DNA of 64,000 nucleotides from Mycobacterium sp. ITM-2016-00316 (GTDB lineage Bacteria > Actinomycetota > Actinomycetes > Mycobacteriales > Mycobacteriaceae). Of this stretch, positions 14,277 to 26,148 are shown one piece after another. The notes beneath the pieces were generated by a model. That model was not told the DNA's origin, made no database searches, and saw only the letters and a list, made by a program, of their open reading frames with translations. Position numbers and translations under genes: made by a program. Every line of letters begins with the position of its first letter. The stretch's first letter is position 1. The stretch covers positions 2,480,001-2,544,000 of the forward strand of contig NZ_CP134398.1 in assembly GCF_002968335.2 (NCBI RefSeq), given 5' to 3'.

Positions 14277-15376
14277 CACACGAATCGACAACGGCCTGGC
14301 GGGAATTGCTCGACACCCTGCGTGACCTGGACCGCTCGTTCCTGGAGGGGGACAAGGCGGTGACCGACGACCGCCACATCGGCGACGGCTACCGAATGCT
14401 GGCCACCACGCTGGGCGTCGCGCTGGACACCTACCTGTTCGCCGACCCGAGTCGCCCGCAGTGGTTGGAGGTCAACTCGCCCTGGCGCCCGGACCGGCGC
14501 TGGGGCGGAGACAACACCGACGCCATCTACTTCATGTGCCCGGTCGACCCGCAACGCCGCTATCGGATCACCGGCAACCGCGGTGACAGCGTGTACTTCT
14601 CGGTCACCGCGTACAACGAACCGGCACCCGGGGCCTGGTCGGACCGGATCATCGCGGTGTTCCGCGATGACGACCTCGATTTCGACGCCGACGGGAACTT
14701 CTCTTTCGAGTTCGGGCCTGCGCCCGACGCCGCCGTGCTGATGACCCGCGACTACCAGGCCGACCCGCATACCGGCACCGTGGTCACCTGGCACATCGAG
14801 GCACTCGACGCACCGGAACCGTTCCGGCACGGCGACACCGAGACGGCCGCGGCACTGCGCGCGAGCGCGGCCTGGATGCGCACCATGTTCGCGATCCTGC
14901 CGCTGGCCGTCGGCGCCAAGGTCGCCGACAACCACGAACTCGGCCACGAAACCGCGATGGCGGCCAATGATTTCGCGGCGCCCTACCAGGTGCCGGACGC
15001 GAACTTCGGATGGTCGGCGCGCGATGCCTGCTACGCCTACGGCAGCTTCGACCTCGCCGAGGACGAGGCGCTGGTGATCACCCACCGCCCACCCGCCTGC
15101 CGGTTCTGGAACCTGGTGGTCTGGAACCAGTTCATGGCGACCCCGGGTGTGCGGGATGCGCGCAGTTCGCTCAACGGCCACACCGCGGTGCCCAACGCCG
15201 ACGGCTCGGTGACCGTGGTGCTGTCCCGCGGACTGACCGAACACCCCAATTCGCTGACGACACTGGACTATCCGCGGGGCAACCTGGCGTTCCGCTGGTT
15301 CCTCGCCGACGAAGTGCCGGACAAGCCCGTCGTGCAGTTGGTGAAGGCCTCGCAGGCGCCTACCGAGGTGGACTGA
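14273..15376 (+). CDS. DUF1214 domain protein
   Basis: The 367-residue protein carries GNRGDSVYFSVTAY, the GNFSFEFGP region and the C-terminal block FWNLVVWNQF, then LDYPRGNLAFRWFLADE, typical of DUF1214 proteins. The family has no settled function; some members sit with steroid or lipid catabolic genes. It is translationally coupled to the TetR gene. It is convergent with the monooxygenase gene, whose 3' end it overlaps by 17 bases. Confidence 0.75.
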   Translation: MTHESTTAWRELLDTLRDLDRSFLEGDKAVTDDRHIGDGYRMLATTLGVALDTYLFADPSRPQWLEVNSPWRPDRRWGGDNTDAIYFMCPVDPQRRYRITGNRGDSVYFSVTAYNEPAPGAWSDRIIAVFRDDDLDFDADGNFSFEFGPAPDAAVLMTRDYQADPHTGTVVTWHIEALDAPEPFRHGDTETAAALRASAAWMRTMFAILPLAVGAKVADNHELGHETAMAANDFAAPYQVPDANFGWSARDACYAYGSFDLAEDEALVITHRPPACRFWNLVVWNQFMATPGVRDARSSLNGHTAVPNADGSVTVVLSRGLTEHPNSLTTLDYPRGNLAFRWFLADEVPDKPVVQLVKASQAPTEVD

Positions 15377-16718
15377 CCTCGGGCGTCAGACCGAGGTGCT
15401 CGCGCAGGGTGGTGCCCTCGTACTCGGCCCGGAACACCCCGCGTTCCTGCAGCAGCGGCACCACCGCATCGACGAACGGATCGAGCCCGGCCGGGGTGAC
15501 ATGCGGTACCAGGATGAAACCGTCACTGGCATCTGCTTGCACCAGCGTGTTGATCTCCTCGGCCACCGTCGCCGGTGAGCCGATGAAGTTCTGCCGCCCG
15601 GTCACCTCGATGATCAGCTCACGGCTACTGAGGTTTTCGGCCTCGGCCTTCGCACGCCACTCGTCGGCGACGGCGACCGGATCACGGTGCATCCGCACAC
15701 TGGCGCGGCCGCGGGCGATGGTGTTCTCCCCGACGACCGGGTCGACCGAGGGCAACGGCCCGTCGGGGTCATGGTCGGACAGATCCCGGTTCCACAGCTG
15801 CTCCAGGAACTTGACCGCGGTGGCCCCGGAAACTTGAGCCAATCTGACCTCCTGCGCGATATCGGCGGCCTCGGCATCGGTCTCGCCGAGCACGAACGTC
15901 GCCGCGGGCAAAATCAGCAGCTGATCGTGACGCCGGCCGTAGCCGGCCAGCCGTCCCTTCACATCGGCATAGAACGCCTGCCCCTCGGAGCGCGTCGCGT
16001 GCCGAGAGAAGATGGCATCGGCCGCGCGGGCCGCGAACTCGCGGCCGTGATCGGAGTCGCCGGCCTGGAAGATGACCGGCCTGCCCTGCGGGCTGCGCGG
16101 CACATTGAACCGGCCGGAGATGTCGAAATGTTCGTCCCGGTAGGAGAATCTGCCGGCGTCGGGGTCGGACAGGAAGGTGCCGGTCTGCTTGTCGGCGATG
16201 ATCTCGTCACCGCGCCACGAATCGAACAGGGTGTGTGCGGCGGCCAGGAAACTCTCGGCGCGGGCGTAACGCTGGTCCTCGGCCAGGAACCCGCCGCGCC
16301 GGAAGTTCTCCCCGGTGAACGCATCCCACGAGGTGACGACGTTCCAGGCGGCCCGCCCGCCGGACAGGTGATCCAGCGACGCGAACTGCCTTGCCACCTC
16401 ATAGGGTTCGTTGAACGTCGAGTTGATGGTGCCGGTCAGCCCGAGCCGTTCGGTGACGGCGGCCAGCGCAGCGAGCACGGTGAACGTGTCCGGGCGCCCC
16501 ACCACATCGAGGTCATAGATCTGCCCGCCCTGCTCGCGCAGGCGCAGGCCCTCGGCCAGGAACAGGAAGTCGAACTTGCCGCGCTCGGCGGTCTGCGCGA
16601 AATGGGTGAACGAAGCAAAGTCGATATGGCTGCCCGAACCCGGGTCACTCCAGACCGTGGTGTTGTTGACACCGGGGAAGTGCGCGGCGAGATGAATCTG
16701 TTTGAGCGGCTTGGCCAT
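15360..16718 (-). CDS. NtaA/DszA-type FMN-dependent monooxygenase
   Basis: A 452-residue member of the NtaA/SnaA/DszA(SoxA) luciferase-like subfamily: HFPGVNNTTVW near the N-terminus, FDFLFLAEGLRLR, FNEPYEVARQFASLDHLSGGRAAWN split by TS, and ENFRRGGF. Such enzymes use reduced FMN from a separate reductase to oxidise sulfones, polyaminocarboxylates or similar compounds. The substrate is not inferable. It follows the other LLM gene by nine bases, forming a two-gene operon. Confidence 0.85.
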   Translation of the reverse strand: MAKPLKQIHLAAHFPGVNNTTVWSDPGSGSHIDFASFTHFAQTAERGKFDFLFLAEGLRLREQGGQIYDLDVVGRPDTFTVLAALAAVTERLGLTGTINSTFNEPYEVARQFASLDHLSGGRAAWNVVTSWDAFTGENFRRGGFLAEDQRYARAESFLAAAHTLFDSWRGDEIIADKQTGTFLSDPDAGRFSYRDEHFDISGRFNVPRSPQGRPVIFQAGDSDHGREFAARAADAIFSRHATRSEGQAFYADVKGRLAGYGRRHDQLLILPAATFVLGETDAEAADIAQEVRLAQVSGATAVKFLEQLWNRDLSDHDPDGPLPSVDPVVGENTIARGRASVRMHRDPVAVADEWRAKAEAENLSSRELIIEVTGRQNFIGSPATVAEEINTLVQADASDGFILVPHVTPAGLDPFVDAVVPLLQERGVFRAEYEGTTLREHLGLTPEVSPPR

Positions 16719-16727
16719 CGGAGTGTC

Positions 16728-17873
16728 CTAAGGGTGTGCGTACCGGTTGGCGGGGCGGGACAGTCCGAACAGGCCACGCAGGGTGGAGTGCTCATAGCCA
16801 CCGCGGAAGGCGCCGCGGCGCTGCAGCTCGGGTACCAGTGCGCCGGTGATCTGTTGAAGATCGTGCGGGATGCTGGCCGGCCGCAGCCGGAAACCGTCCG
16901 CGCCGGCGGCCTGCCACTGCTGCAGCAGGTCGGCCAGCTGCGCCGGAGTTCCGACGAAAACCTCCGCATCACTGATGTATTCGCGGCCCAGCGCCTCATC
17001 GAGCTGCGCGCGGTGCGCCGCAGCCGCGGCCGGGGTGTCGGCGAGGAACACCACCAGGTCCGGCAGGATGCGCAGCGGGGTGGTGTTGTCGGCGCGCAGC
17101 GCGGTGATGGTCTCGATGATGGTGCCGACCTCGGCGGCACCGTGTGGGGTGATGAACCCGATATCGGCGCCGGCGGCGATCAACCGGTAGGCGGGATCGC
17201 CGTGACCGAGCGCGGCCACCAGCGGCTGGCCCTGCGGCGGCCGCGGAGTGATCGAGGGGCCCCTGACCGAGAACCAGCGCCCTTGGAAGTCGATGTAGTG
17301 CAGCTTGTCCCGATCGATGAACCGGCCGGTGGCGGCATCGCGGATCTCGGCGTCGTCCTCCCAGGAGTCCCACAGCCGGCGCATCACCTCGACGTGGTCG
17401 GCGGCCTCGGCCAGCGCGTCATCGGCCACCTCGCGCCCGAAATGTCCCGCGGACTCGGGGTTGGCCGACACCTGCACCCGCACGCCCGCCCGCCCGCCGC
17501 TGACATAGTCGAGCGTGGCCACCGCCTTGGACAGGTGGAACGGCTCGGTATGGGTGGTGATGGCGGTGGGGATCAGCCCGATGTGGCGGGTCTTGGGCGC
17601 CACCCGCGCCGCGATCTGCACGGCATCGAGCCGACCCCGGACGCGGTCGGTGCGCTGATCGGGTCGCCACGGATGGTCGGACTGCAGCACCAGCCCGTCC
17701 TCGATGGTGACGAAGTCCAACACACCCCGCTCGGCCTCGAAGACCAGGTCGGTCCAGTAGGGCGCGGTCAGCAGGTCCGCGGGCCGGGCATCGGGCCGCC
17801 GCCACGACGCCGGATGCCAGCCGGTGCCGTCCAGGGCGACGCCGAGGTGCAGGCGGTTCGGGCGATCAGCCAC
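16728..17873 (-). CDS. LLM-class flavin-dependent oxidoreductase
   Basis: A 381-residue luciferase-like protein: LHLGVALDGTGWHPASW at the N-terminus, DFVTIEDGL, TEPFHLSKAVATLDYVSGGR and VQVSANPESAGHFGRE. It belongs to the same broad superfamily as the downstream monooxygenase but to another subgroup. It probably uses FMN. First gene of the two-gene - strand operon. The pair suggests utilisation of an organosulfur compound or xenobiotic, an inference only. Confidence 0.8.
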   Translation of the reverse strand: MADRPNRLHLGVALDGTGWHPASWRRPDARPADLLTAPYWTDLVFEAERGVLDFVTIEDGLVLQSDHPWRPDQRTDRVRGRLDAVQIAARVAPKTRHIGLIPTAITTHTEPFHLSKAVATLDYVSGGRAGVRVQVSANPESAGHFGREVADDALAEAADHVEVMRRLWDSWEDDAEIRDAATGRFIDRDKLHYIDFQGRWFSVRGPSITPRPPQGQPLVAALGHGDPAYRLIAAGADIGFITPHGAAEVGTIIETITALRADNTTPLRILPDLVVFLADTPAAAAAHRAQLDEALGREYISDAEVFVGTPAQLADLLQQWQAAGADGFRLRPASIPHDLQQITGALVPELQRRGAFRGGYEHSTLRGLFGLSRPANRYAHP

Positions 17874-17961
17874 GAGATCTCCTCACGGTGCACGGTTTCA
17901 CCACACAACGGTCGCCGACGACCGGGCATTCCGGCAACAGATCCGCGCAGCCGGATTCGGC

Positions 17962-19197
17962 TCAGTGCGCCAACAGTAGGATGAGCTGCAATTGCAGCTC
18001 ACCGCACAGGAATCCGAGGGCCGCACCCAACACGACGATGATCCATTCGTCGTCCTTGAAGGCCGGCCGCAACAGGTTCTCGTAGGACTGTGAGTCCAGA
18101 TCGTCCATCTTCTCGACCATCACGTTCTCCAGGTCGAGGCGGCTGGCCGCGTACTGCTCGATATACGACGACGTCTCCGGGAGCTTCTCGATGATCGAGT
18201 TGGCGATCTGTACCTTCATCTCCTGGTACTGGCGTCCACCGAGCACGTTGACCACCCGGCCCGCGAATCCCATCTGATCGTCGATGGTGCGGCCGATCTC
18301 GGCCTGGACGATGTCGAAGAACTTGTCCGACATCGGACCGGTGAGCAGGCTCTCCATGATGGCCTTCGGGGTGAAGATCTCTCGGGCCATCAGTGCGGCG
18401 TACCCGCGGATGACCTCTTTGCGGCGGGCCTGGAACACGCCCTGCCACTTGATGCCGAGGAACACGTTCTTGCGTTCCAGCGGCCGGAAGATCATCTGAA
18501 GCGCCACCCAGTCGGTGAGGCCACCGGTCAGCAGGCCGAACAGCGGCAGCGCTAGGTGCCAGCCGGTGGCACCGAAGACCAGCATCTGGACCAGACCGAT
18601 GATGAATCCGAAGACCAGCCCGGATCTGATCAGGAAGGTGAATGCCGGTCGGCCGATGTCCTCGAAAACCGCGTTCAGGGTGGCCTTGTCGCGGACCAGG
18701 TTGGTCACGACCATGTGCTTGATGTCGAAGATCTGGTCGACCTGGCCGCGGAACTCCTCGAACATGCCGCGTGCCGCGGACGGGATGCGACCCTCGACGT
18801 TGCTGACGATGAGGTTCTTCACCTGATCGGGTGTGGCGCGCCAGACCTGTGGTTGAAAGGACATCATCATCGTGTCGACGAGTTCCTGGGCGGCCTCGCG
18901 CAGCGGTTCGCCGAGTTCCTTGACCAGTTCGTCCGGGTCGATCTTGTCGAAGAGTTCCTCGGGTTTCAAGATCCCGGAGGTCAGCGAATCGACCGCCACC
19001 GCAGCCATTTTCGGGGCACGCCGGGGGATCTGGCCCTGCCAGCCGAAATAGGGCTTGATCCCCTTGAACTCGACGGGATAGAACATCATCTTCAGCGCGA
19101 GGATCTTGGTGATCCAGCCGACGAAGGCCGCGCCGAACGGGATGGTGATGTACACCCACAACGGATAGGAGAACGCGTTCTCCCAGAAGTCGCTCAC
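17962..19197 (-). CDS. DUF445 membrane protein
   Basis: 411 residues from GTG 19197. GGGAGG lies seven bases upstream and the start overlaps the previous stop (GTGA); an alternative ATG at 19212 would add five residues. There is an N-terminal helix (YPLWVYITIPFGAAFVGWIT), a long helical soluble part, two central membrane segments (FLIRSGLVFGFIIGLVQMLV and LPLFGLLTGGLTDWVALQM) and a C-terminal helix. The repeated GWIT-K-LA-KMMF / GLTDWVALQMIF motif is typical of DUF445. It sits at the inner membrane; function unknown. Confidence 0.8.
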   Translation of the reverse strand: MSDFWENAFSYPLWVYITIPFGAAFVGWITKILALKMMFYPVEFKGIKPYFGWQGQIPRRAPKMAAVAVDSLTSGILKPEELFDKIDPDELVKELGEPLREAAQELVDTMMMSFQPQVWRATPDQVKNLIVSNVEGRIPSAARGMFEEFRGQVDQIFDIKHMVVTNLVRDKATLNAVFEDIGRPAFTFLIRSGLVFGFIIGLVQMLVFGATGWHLALPLFGLLTGGLTDWVALQMIFRPLERKNVFLGIKWQGVFQARRKEVIRGYAALMAREIFTPKAIMESLLTGPMSDKFFDIVQAEIGRTIDDQMGFAGRVVNVLGGRQYQEMKVQIANSIIEKLPETSSYIEQYAASRLDLENVMVEKMDDLDSQSYENLLRPAFKDDEWIIVVLGAALGFLCGELQLQLILLLAH

Positions 19198-19856
19198 TTC
19201 GCTGCCTCCCACAACTCTTGACCGAGATCGCTGATGCGCACGGTGCGCCGGACCACCCGAGCGGATCGGACACCGCGTCGCGCGGTGGCCATGGCGACGT
19301 TCACCGCAGAGTCGGTCAGCAACATTTCGTACTCGTCGTACATGGACGAGGCCTCCGGGCCCAGTCGCACCAGGCCGAGTCGCAGCAGCCGGGTCAGATA
19401 CAGCGGGGTGTGACGCGGCAGCGACACCCCGGCCGAACGGCCCACCGTCGAGGCGTTCTTGAGCGCGTAGGCGGCACTGCCTCCGGTTCCCGGTTCGGCC
19501 ACGTGGATGACGGGATAGGCGGAGCCGTCGGAGAGGGCGGCCAGAATCCGTGCCTCATCGGGCACCAGCGCCTGCAGCAGAGCCAGGTAGAGGACGTCGC
19601 GGCTCTTGTCGGGGCTGGTGTACATCGACCGGTCCAGCAAGGTGCGCAGCAGCTGATTCGGGGTGAGGGTCGGTTCGTCCTCGCCGGAAGTCACCGCGGC
19701 GGGCGGATCGAGGTCGGTGAGGTGCCTGCGCATCACCCGTACCACCGCGCGCTCGGCGTCGGCGAGCAGCGGCAGTACGTCACCGGCGAGCGGAGCCCGC
19801 TTGGCAACGCCGCCGAGGAGTGACAGCCCCCCGCCGATCAGACCCTCCAGGTCCAC
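19194..19856 (-). CDS. Abi-alpha (DUF4393)-like protein
   Basis: The 220-residue protein has a helical N-terminus, then the DEARILAALSDGSAYPVIHV segment, and later LYLTRLLRLGLVRLG. This is the arrangement of the Abi-alpha/DUF4393 family, named for an abortive-infection gene but also widespread in ordinary loci. The basic C-terminal end runs into the DUF445 gene by a GTGA overlap, so the two are probably made together. A defence role is possible but not shown. Confidence 0.6.
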   Translation of the reverse strand: MDLEGLIGGGLSLLGGVAKRAPLAGDVLPLLADAERAVVRVMRRHLTDLDPPAAVTSGEDEPTLTPNQLLRTLLDRSMYTSPDKSRDVLYLALLQALVPDEARILAALSDGSAYPVIHVAEPGTGGSAAYALKNASTVGRSAGVSLPRHTPLYLTRLLRLGLVRLGPEASSMYDEYEMLLTDSAVNVAMATARRGVRSARVVRRTVRISDLGQELWEAAK

Positions 19857-20055
19857 GGAACCCCTCAGTGTCGGAAATCAGCAACTATGGGTAGCACCAT
19901 AGTTACCCGCACTCACGGGCCGTGCACCGATCCCGCGCTCACCGCATTGTGTGCGGTATGCGCACGCTATCCGTCGATTTGGTCCGCCGTTCGGTGGACA
20001 GCGCGTCGATGGACCGAGGCCGCCGCGCTTGCCGACGGCAAACACGACAGCAGCG
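19857..20055. other. Intergenic region with a palindrome
   Basis: These 199 bases carry no convincing gene. They hold the inverted repeat at 19883-19904, presumably part of the Abi-alpha promoter, and a stretch behind the phosphoketolase stop in which I see no clear terminator. Confidence 0.5.
19883..19904. promoter_or_regulatory. Inverted repeat upstream of the Abi-alpha/DUF445 operon
   Basis: AACTATGG (19883-19890) and CCATAGTT (19897-19904) are exact complements separated by GTAGCA. It lies 26 bases upstream of the Abi-alpha start. Its position fits an operator near the promoter. Confidence 0.45.
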
Positions 20056-22434
20056 TCAGTCGATGGGCTCCCAGGTCCAGCCGGTGATGGCGGGGTCGTC
20101 CTCGCCGTGTTCGCGGGTGTAGGCGCGGGCGGCCAGCCGGGCGTCGACCATCTCCTGTCGCAGGCCCGCGGCGTTGCTGCCCAGCCCGTCGACGCGGTCG
20201 ATGACGTCCATCACCAGATGGAACCGGTCCAGGTCGTTGAGCATCACCATGTCGAACGGTGTGGTGGTGGTGCCGCGCTCCTTGAAGCCGCGGACGTGCA
20301 GCTGGCTGTGGTTGGCGTGCCGGTAGGCCAGCCGGTGGATCAGCCACGGATATCCGTGGTAGGCGAAGATGATCGGCTTGTCGGTGGTGAACAACGCATC
20401 GAACTCGTGATCGGTCATCCCGTGCGGATGCTCGGACTGCGGCTGCAGCCGCATGATGTCCACCACGTTGACCACGCGCACCGACAACCCCGGCAGCTTC
20501 CGGCGCAGGATATCTGCCGCCGCAACGGTTTCCAGCGTCGGTACGTCGCCGGCGCAGGCCAGCACCACATCGGGGGCTTCGGTGCCGTGTTCTGAGCCCG
20601 CCCATTCCCAGATCCCGGCGCCGCGGGCGCAGTGCGCAACGGCCTCGTCCATGCTCAGGTAGTTCAGCGCGGGCTGCTTACCGGCGACGATGACGTTGAT
20701 GTACTGGCGGCTGCGCAGGCAGTGATCGGCCACCGACAGCAGGCTGTTGGCATCCGGTGGCAGATACACCCGCACCACCTCGGGCCGCTTGTTGGCGATG
20801 TGGTCGATGAAGCCCGGATCCTGGTGCGAGGCCCCATTGTGGTCTTGGCGCCAGACGTGCGATGTCAGAAGGTAGTTCAGCGACGCGATGGGGCGACGCC
20901 AGTCCAGGTGGTTGGTGCTGGCCAGCCATTTCGCGTGCTGGTTTGCCATGGAATCCACGATGTGGACGAAGGCCTCGTAACAGCTGAAGAACCCGTGCCG
21001 GCCGGTCAGCAGGTAGCCTTCCAGCCAGCCCTGGCAGAGATGCTCGGAGAGCACCTCCATCACCCGGCCGTCTGGGGCCAGGTGCTCGTCATCCTCGGAT
21101 TGTTCTGCCTGCCAAGCCTTGTCGGTGGCGTCGAAGACCGCCGAGAGCCGGTTCGACGCCGTCTCGTCGGGACCCATCAGCCGGAAGTTGTCGGTGTTGC
21201 GGGCAATCACATCGCGCAGGAAAGTGCCGAGCACCTTGGTGGCCTCGCCGGTGGACGCGGCCGGGTTCGGCACCTCGACGGCGTAGTCGGTGATGGAGGG
21301 CAGATCCAGTTCGCGCAGCAGCACGCCGCCGTTGGCGTGCGGATTCGCGCTCATCCGCCGGTCCCCGGCGGGCGCGAGCGCCCTCAGATCCGGGCGCAGC
21401 GCGCCGGTGTCATCGAACAACTCCTGGGGGTGGTAGCTCTGCATCCAGGTGCCGAGTGCTTCGAGATGGTCTGCATTGGTGCGGGTTTCGGACAGCGGCA
21501 CCTGATGGGAACGCCAGGTGCCCTCGACCTTCTTACCGTCCACCTCGCGGGGCCCGGTCCACCCCTTGGGCGTGCGCAGGATGATCATCGGCCACAGTGG
21601 CCGGCCGGTCTGCCCGTCCTCGCGGGCGGCGCGCTGGATGGCGGCGATCTGGTCGAACGCGTCATCGAGGGCGGCCGCCAGCTGCCGGTGCACATCGGCG
21701 GGCTCGTCGCCGGCGACGGTGATCGGCACGTAGCCGTAGCCACGCATCAGGGAATCCAGCTCGTCGGCCGGGATGCGGGCCAACACGGTGGGGTTGGCGA
21801 TCTTGTAACCGTTGAGGTGCAGGATCGGCAGCACCGCGCCGTCGCGCACCGGGTCGAGGAACTTGTTGGAATGCCAGCTCGCGGCCAGCGGGCCGGTCTC
21901 GGCTTCACCGTCGCCGACCACGGCGGCCACCACCAGGTCCGGGTTGTCGAACGCGGCGCCGTAGGCGTGCACCAGCGCATAGCCGAGTTCGCCGCCCTCG
22001 TGGATGGAGCCCGGGGTCTCCGGCGCCACATGGCTGGGGATACCGCCGGGGAAGGAAAACTGGCGGAACAGCTTCTGCATGCCCACGGCGTTCTGGCCGA
22101 TCCCGGTGTACACCTCGGAGTAGGTGCCCTCCAGGTAGGCGTTGGCGACCAGGCCCGGACCGCCGTGGCCCGGTCCGGTGATGAAGATGACGTCGGCGTC
22201 GCGCTGGGTGATCACCCGGTTCAGATGGGCATAGAGCAGGTTCAGGCCTGGGGTGGTGCCCCAGTGCCCGAGCAGCCGGGGTTTGACGTGCTCGGCGACC
22301 AGCTGCTCCCGCAACAGCGGGTTGTCCAGCAGATAGATCTGTCCGACCGACAGATAGTTGGCCGCCCGCCAGTACGCGTCGAGCAGGGCGACCTCATCGT
22401 CGGAGAGCGGTACAGATTCAGTCGGTGCAGTCAT
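20056..22434 (-). CDS. Phosphoketolase
   Basis: The 792-residue thiamine-diphosphate enzyme cleaves xylulose-5-phosphate (and perhaps fructose-6-phosphate) to acetyl phosphate. Visible signatures are the N-terminal [19 protein letters not shown] and SFPGGIPSH blocks, the ThDP/Mg site [11 protein letters not shown], and [13 protein letters not shown] and [17 protein letters not shown] blocks in the C-terminal half. Length is normal for the family. It is followed upstream by glycogen phosphorylase in the same direction with a 10-base gap, so the two are probably co-transcribed. Confidence 0.95.
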   Translation of the reverse strand: MTAPTESVPLSDDEVALLDAYWRAANYLSVGQIYLLDNPLLREQLVAEHVKPRLLGHWGTTPGLNLLYAHLNRVITQRDADVIFITGPGHGGPGLVANAYLEGTYSEVYTGIGQNAVGMQKLFRQFSFPGGIPSHVAPETPGSIHEGGELGYALVHAYGAAFDNPDLVVAAVVGDGEAETGPLAASWHSNKFLDPVRDGAVLPILHLNGYKIANPTVLARIPADELDSLMRGYGYVPITVAGDEPADVHRQLAAALDDAFDQIAAIQRAAREDGQTGRPLWPMIILRTPKGWTGPREVDGKKVEGTWRSHQVPLSETRTNADHLEALGTWMQSYHPQELFDDTGALRPDLRALAPAGDRRMSANPHANGGVLLRELDLPSITDYAVEVPNPAASTGEATKVLGTFLRDVIARNTDNFRLMGPDETASNRLSAVFDATDKAWQAEQSEDDEHLAPDGRVMEVLSEHLCQGWLEGYLLTGRHGFFSCYEAFVHIVDSMANQHAKWLASTNHLDWRRPIASLNYLLTSHVWRQDHNGASHQDPGFIDHIANKRPEVVRVYLPPDANSLLSVADHCLRSRQYINVIVAGKQPALNYLSMDEAVAHCARGAGIWEWAGSEHGTEAPDVVLACAGDVPTLETVAAADILRRKLPGLSVRVVNVVDIMRLQPQSEHPHGMTDHEFDALFTTDKPIIFAYHGYPWLIHRLAYRHANHSQLHVRGFKERGTTTTPFDMVMLNDLDRFHLVMDVIDRVDGLGSNAAGLRQEMVDARLAARAYTREHGEDDPAITGWTWEPID

Positions 22435-22444
22435 ACCTACCGGT

Positions 22445-24943
<2,499 letters not shown>

Positions 24944-25024
24944 GGAAAGAGTCTGTCAGGGGTTCGTGCACATCGCGCGCGCAATGAGCGTCGGCCGGGT
25001 TAACGGATGTGAGACGCTGCCGAG

Positions 25025-26077
25025 ATGTCCGGTGTACCCGAACTCGTCGACGTCCTGCCCCAGCACCGCTTCGACGACGCGGCACTGCTCCGGTATCTGG
25101 GCGGCCACGGCATCGACGGCCCACTGCAGATCCGGCAGTTTCAGGGCGGACAGAGCAACCCGACCTTTCATGTGCACAGTCCTGCAGGGGAATTCGTGTT
25201 GCGCAAGAAGCCACCCGGTACCCTGCTGCCGCGCGCACACGATGTCGGTAGGGAGTACCGGGTGATGTCGGCGCTGGCCGACAGCGAGGTGCCGGTGCCC
25301 CGGATGCGGGTCATGTGCACCGACGACTCGGTGCTGGGTACGCCGTTCTTCGTGATGGACCACGTGCCGGGCCGGATCTTTCCCGACCGGGTGCTCCGCG
25401 ACGGCACGCCGGCCGACCGGGCCGCGGTGTACCGCGACCTGGCCCAGGTGCTGGCCCGCCTGCACAAGGTGGACTGGCGGGCGGTCGGGCTCACGGATTT
25501 CGGGCGGCCCGACGGCTATCTGGCCCGGCAGGTCGCGCTGTGGACCAGGACGTGGGAGACCGTCAAGGTCGAGGAATGCGCCGAGATGGACCGGCTGGCG
25601 ACCTGGCTGCCCACCCACCTGCCCGACGGGGACGACGCGTGCATCGCGCACGGTGACTACCGGCTGGGCAATGTGTTGCTGCATCCCACCGAACCGCGCA
25701 TCGTCGCGGTGCTGGACTGGGAACTGGCGACCATCGGCCACCCGCTGGCCGACCTGGGCTACGCGGCGATGACCTATCACCTGCCCGGTGACGCGGACCC
25801 GCTGATGGGGGTCGCGGGCGAGGATCTGGCCGGCACCGGGATTCCCGACGAGTCGGAGTTCGTGGCCGAGTACTGCCGGGAAGCCGACCGGGACGTTCCG
25901 GGTGATCTGCCCATCTTCGTGGTGTTCTCGATGTTCCGGCTGGCGTCGATCGTGGCCGGCGTGTGGCGGCGCGGGCTGGACGGGAACGCCTCCGACGCGC
26001 GTGCGGGCACCGATCTGTTCCGGGACCGCTACCGCGGGCTGGCCGAACGAGCCTGGGCGTTGGCCGGCGGGCTGTGA
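25025..26077 (+). CDS. Phosphotransferase family protein (APH-like)
   Basis: The 350-residue protein has an aminoglycoside-phosphotransferase/kinase fold: QFQGGQSNPTFHV (nucleotide loop), FVLRKKPPG, and the catalytic loop HGDYRLGNVLLHP followed by VAVLDWELATIGHPLADLG, which supplies the Asp metal ligands. This subgroup usually sits beside acyl-CoA dehydrogenases (compare the APH domain of human ACAD10/11), where it phosphorylates hydroxyacyl substrates. The downstream acyl-CoA dehydrogenases fit. Confidence 0.85.
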   Translation: MSGVPELVDVLPQHRFDDAALLRYLGGHGIDGPLQIRQFQGGQSNPTFHVHSPAGEFVLRKKPPGTLLPRAHDVGREYRVMSALADSEVPVPRMRVMCTDDSVLGTPFFVMDHVPGRIFPDRVLRDGTPADRAAVYRDLAQVLARLHKVDWRAVGLTDFGRPDGYLARQVALWTRTWETVKVEECAEMDRLATWLPTHLPDGDDACIAHGDYRLGNVLLHPTEPRIVAVLDWELATIGHPLADLGYAAMTYHLPGDADPLMGVAGEDLAGTGIPDESEFVAEYCREADRDVPGDLPIFVVFSMFRLASIVAGVWRRGLDGNASDARAGTDLFRDRYRGLAERAWALAGGL

Positions 26078-26112
26078 CAATCGGCCGTGTGATAGTAAAG
26101 TTCTGGCCTGAT

Positions 26113-26127
26113 GAGAATCGGATTCTC
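26113..26127. promoter_or_regulatory. Perfect 15-bp palindrome before the acyl-CoA dehydrogenase operon
   Basis: GAGAATC-G-GATTCTC is a perfect 7+1+7 palindrome. It ends 21 bases before the ATG at 26149. The placement and symmetry suggest a TetR-type operator; it matches neither the KstR nor the KstR2 consensus as I know them. Confidence 0.5.
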
Positions 26128-26148
26128 CAGAAAGGATAGGCTCCTCTC

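Noticed and set aside
15687..17984. A 765-codon open frame on the + strand across the two LLM genes
   Set aside because: It is antisense to two well-supported enzymes. The translation lacks family motifs and is typical of an open frame caused by high GC at the third codon position.
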